From Burkholderiales bacterium (GTDB lineage: Bacteria > Pseudomonadota > Gammaproteobacteria > Burkholderiales > Burkholderiaceae_C), in contig JAIXTA010000081.1 in the NCBI GenBank assembly GCA_027484405.1, positions 1-33,304 of the forward strand: 33,304 bases of DNA, written 5' to 3'. Numbering within the stretch: position 1 is the stretch's first letter; the number at the start of each line of letters is the position of its first letter. This document shows positions 31,154 through 33,304 of this stretch, piece after piece. A model generated the notes under the pieces. That model was not told where the DNA came from. It made no database searches and was given only the letters and a program-made list of their open reading frames with translations. The position numbers were made by a program, and so were the translations under genes.

Positions 31154-32940
31154 CCGACACCCGCCTGGATGCGGCCGACGAACGCTTTGCGCGCGAGGTG
31201 GCCCGCGCCATCCTGGCGGGCTTCGATCGGCACTACGGCCTGTTCCGCTACTGCGCGCAGCGCGCCCGCGCCATGTTCGAGCGTGGCGACTGGGCCGGCA
31301 TTGCGCGGCTTTCACGCGAGCGGATCGACTACTACGACACGCGTGTGGACGAGTGCTACGGCCGTCTGCATCTGGAGTTTGCGGCCGAGACCTTGCCCGA
31401 CGAGATGTGGCTGGCCATCAAGCGTCACTACGTCACCCTGCTGGCCAACCACAAGCAGCCGGAGTGTGCGGAGACCTTCTTCAACTCCGTGTGCTGCCGC
31501 ATCCTGCACCGCGACTACTTCCACAACGCCTTCATCTTCGTGCGCCCGGCCGTGGCCACGGACCACATGGACAGCGATCCGCCGAGCTTCCGGGTCTACT
31601 ACCCCTTCAGTGAAGGCGCACGCGCAAGCCTCACGCGCATGCTGGCCGACTTCGGCCTGGCCTGCCCCTTCTTCGACAGCGGGCGCGACGTGGCACGGCT
31701 GCTGCGCGCCGGGGCGCGCGCACTCAAGCAGCGTGGCGTCAAGCGCATCGAGCCCGACTTTCAGGTGCAGGTGCTCTCCACCCTGTTCTTCCGCAACAAG
31801 AGCGCCTACATCATCGGCAAGGTGCTCAACGGCACGGTGGTGCACCCCTTTGCCATTCCGCTGATGCGCGATGCGCGCGGCCAGGTGTACGCCGACGCCC
31901 TGCTCACCGAGAGCGACGAGATCTCGCTGCTGTTCTCGTTCACGCGCGCCTACTTCCTGGTGGACATGGACGCGCCGGCGGCCTACGTGAGCTTTCTGCG
32001 CGACATGCTGCCGGGCCGCAGCAAGGCCGAGCTCTACACCATGCTCGGCCTGCAGAAGCAGGGCAAGACCCTGTTCTACCGCGACTTCCTGCACCACCTG
32101 AAGCACAGCCACGACCAGTTCACGATCGCGCCGGGCATCAAGGGCATGGTGATGAGCGTGTTCACCCTGCCCTCCTATCCCTATGTGTTCAAGATCATCA
32201 AGGACGAGATCCTCAAGGACATGGATCGCGCCTTCGTGAAGGACCGCTACATGCTCGTGAAGCTGCACGACCGCGTGGGCCGCATGGCCGACACCTGGGA
32301 ATACAGCGAGGTGGCCCTGCCGCGCGCGCGCATGAGCGAGGCCCTGCTGACCGAGCTGCGCAAGGTGGCGCCCTCGATCCTGGAGGAAGAGGACGACATC
32401 GTCGTCATCAAGCACGTCTACATCGAGCGGCGCATGCGCCCGCTGAACCTGCACCTGATGCACGCAGGTGATGCCGAGGTGGACCGCGCGGTGCGCGACT
32501 ACGGCGAGGCCATCAAGGACATGGCGCGCGCCAACATCTTCCCCGGCGACATGCTGTTCAAGAACTTCGGTGTCACCCGCCTGGGCCGAGTGGTCTTCTA
32601 CGACTACGACGAGATCCAGTACATGACCGAGATGAACTTCCGCGAGATTCCGCCGGCACCCAACGAGGAAGCCGAGATGAGCGACACGCCCTGGTACGCC
32701 GTGGGCAAGAACGACGTGTTTCCCGAGGAGTTCCACCGCTTCCTGCTCGGTGACCGGCGCGTCAATGCCGCCTTTCGTCGGCACCACCCGGACCTGCTCA
32801 CCGCCGCTTGGTGGCGCGCCACCCAGGCCCGCGTGGCGGCTGGCGACACGCCCGAGGCCTACCCCTACGAGCGCAGCCGCTGCTTTTCGCGGCGCTTTGC
32901 CAACGAGGCGCAGCCCGCGCGCCTGCTGCCGGGGGTCTGA
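31132..32940 (+). CDS. aceK: Isocitrate dehydrogenase kinase/phosphatase
   Basis: A bifunctional enzyme that phosphorylates and dephosphorylates isocitrate dehydrogenase, setting flux between the TCA cycle and the glyoxylate shunt on acetate-like carbon. It is 602 residues, normal for AceK. Family motifs: the N-terminal DRHYGLFRYCAQRARAMFE, the ATP-binding stretch APGIKGMVMSVFTLPSYPYV (the glycine loop is GIKGMV) followed by the lysine in VFKIIKDEI, and the catalytic and metal-binding region DMLFKNFGVTRLGRVVFYD. Glyoxylate genes aceA or aceB are not adjacent, unlike in enteric bacteria. The ATG at 31132 overlaps the preceding gene by 22 nt. Confidence 0.97.
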   Translation: MEDDAALTDTRLDAADERFAREVARAILAGFDRHYGLFRYCAQRARAMFERGDWAGIARLSRERIDYYDTRVDECYGRLHLEFAAETLPDEMWLAIKRHYVTLLANHKQPECAETFFNSVCCRILHRDYFHNAFIFVRPAVATDHMDSDPPSFRVYYPFSEGARASLTRMLADFGLACPFFDSGRDVARLLRAGARALKQRGVKRIEPDFQVQVLSTLFFRNKSAYIIGKVLNGTVVHPFAIPLMRDARGQVYADALLTESDEISLLFSFTRAYFLVDMDAPAAYVSFLRDMLPGRSKAELYTMLGLQKQGKTLFYRDFLHHLKHSHDQFTIAPGIKGMVMSVFTLPSYPYVFKIIKDEILKDMDRAFVKDRYMLVKLHDRVGRMADTWEYSEVALPRARMSEALLTELRKVAPSILEEEDDIVVIKHVYIERRMRPLNLHLMHAGDAEVDRAVRDYGEAIKDMARANIFPGDMLFKNFGVTRLGRVVFYDYDEIQYMTEMNFREIPPAPNEEAEMSDTPWYAVGKNDVFPEEFHRFLLGDRRVNAAFRRHHPDLLTAAWWRATQARVAAGDTPEAYPYERSRCFSRRFANEAQPARLLPGV

Positions 32941-32983
32941 GCGGCTGCACGGCGCCCGCGCTGGGTCTGCGCCGGCCGCTGGA

Positions 32984-33047
32984 TTTTCAAATGCGGCTTG
33001 AAAAGAAGGCGTCCAAAGCCCTGATCTTCAATCAAACGTTGAAAATC
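32984..33047. repeat. Two similar hairpins upstream of the carbonic anhydrase gene
   Basis: Hairpin 1 (32984-33004): TTTTCAA, 7-nt loop, TTGAAAA. Hairpin 2 (33023-33047): GATCTTCAA, 7-nt loop, TTGAAAATC, one mismatch in nine. They share the core TTCAA/TTGAA with the same loop length. They lie in the 228-bp gap between aceK and the carbonic anhydrase gene, before repeat copy E. Confidence 0.5.
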
Positions 33048-33058
33048 GCCACAGGCCG

Positions 33059-33100
33059 GTTTCCGCTTCAGGCAAGCGGGTTTCGGCCCGTTTGGGGCCC
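33059..33100 (+). repeat. Dispersed hairpin repeat, copy E
   Basis: GGTTTCCGCTTCAGGCAAGC followed by GGGTTTCGGCCCGTTTGGGG. CCGCTT and AAGCGG form a small hairpin. It aligns to the box and hairpin of the other copies (TTTCGCTTGTC, then TTTC-GCC-TTTGG). Confidence 0.5.
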
Positions 33101-33155
33101 ATTTTCAGGGCGGTGCATCTCAGGAATCGGCGTGCTGCCGGCGCCGGCCTGCCGC

Positions 33156-33161
33156 TAAGCT
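33156..33161 (+). promoter_or_regulatory. Candidate -10 box, leaderless type, for the carbonic anhydrase gene
   Basis: TAAGCT lies 7 nt before the ATG at 33169 and no Shine-Dalgarno sequence is present. Confidence 0.35.
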
Positions 33162-33168
33162 GCACCGC

Positions 33169-33304
33169 ATGAAATCCGTGCTCAAGCTGCTGGACAACAA
33201 CCGCGAGTGGGTCCACGCGCGCCTGGCCGATGATCCGGCCTTCTTCTCCCGGCTCAAGGACCAGCAGACGCCGCAGTTTCTGTGGATCGGCTGCAGCGAC
33301 TCGC
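33169..33304 (+). CDS. can: Beta-class carbonic anhydrase, 5' part (cut by the window edge)
   Basis: Interconverts CO2 and bicarbonate; cytoplasmic zinc enzyme. Forty-five codons are visible. The opening, KLLDNNREWVHARLADDP then FFSRLKDQQTPQFLWIGCSDS, matches bacterial beta-carbonic anhydrases such as E. coli Can (FLWIGCSDSRVP). The first zinc-ligand cysteine and the catalytic Asp are in GCSDS; the His-x-x-Cys ligands lie beyond the window. Confidence 0.92.
   Translation, partial: MKSVLKLLDNNREWVHARLADDPAFFSRLKDQQTPQFLWIGCSDS

Overview
The window is high-GC bacterial chromosome that reads as Betaproteobacteria, order Burkholderiales, probably near Comamonadaceae. That placement is inferred from gene content (AceK, isovaleryl-CoA dehydrogenase, a B12-salvage operon), GC-rich codon use and a type II-C-like CRISPR repeat; no rRNA or marker gene fixes the genus. 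The left edge is inside a CRISPR array and the right edge cuts a beta-carbonic anhydrase gene.

Layout. 1-501: last eight repeats of a CRISPR array with 36-bp repeats and exactly 30-bp spacers; no cas gene is inside the window. 502-799: gene-free and lower in GC. 800-6745: an HtrA-like protein whose catalytic triad looks degenerate, pyrD, a small membrane protein, a divergent NmrA-like reductase/AraC regulator pair, a 42-residue Lys/Pro-rich protein and a fatty-acid-hydroxylase-like membrane protein. 7000-12450: a ClpP-like peptidase, a 617-residue cysteine-rich beta protein of unknown function, an EamA transporter, a secreted esterase and a TonB-domain lipoprotein. 12487-15282: isovaleryl-CoA dehydrogenase behind a clear sigma-70 promoter with a palindromic operator at the start site, a strong terminator, then a beta-CASP metallo-beta-lactamase RNase.

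15279-23382 (minus strand) is one tightly coupled eight-gene vitamin B12 operon under a cobalamin riboswitch: btuB, cobU, btuF, btuC, btuD, cobT, cobS, cobC. Together they import corrinoids through the outer membrane and inner membrane and rebuild the lower nucleotide loop. No corrin-ring synthesis genes are present, so this is a salvage and remodelling locus. 23528-28449 holds a soluble hybrid histidine kinase, a secreted glycerophosphodiester phosphodiesterase with an EF-hand-like loop, and a patatin-like lipoprotein. 28450-33304 holds an SGNH hydrolase, a TlpA-like thioredoxin, a serine/threonine dehydratase overlapping aceK, and the start of the carbonic anhydrase gene.

The most unusual signal is a family of short intergenic repeats, at least seven copies in 33 kb. 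Each has a box close to TTTCGCTTGTC, usually followed by a hairpin with apex CAGCCACTTTGGCCTG; the stems of the best copies differ by compensatory changes. A second recurring signal is a TANNNT box 6-8 nt before the ATG in six genes that lack a Shine-Dalgarno sequence, which suggests leaderless transcription. I ran no database searches; all names rest on motifs read from the sequence.
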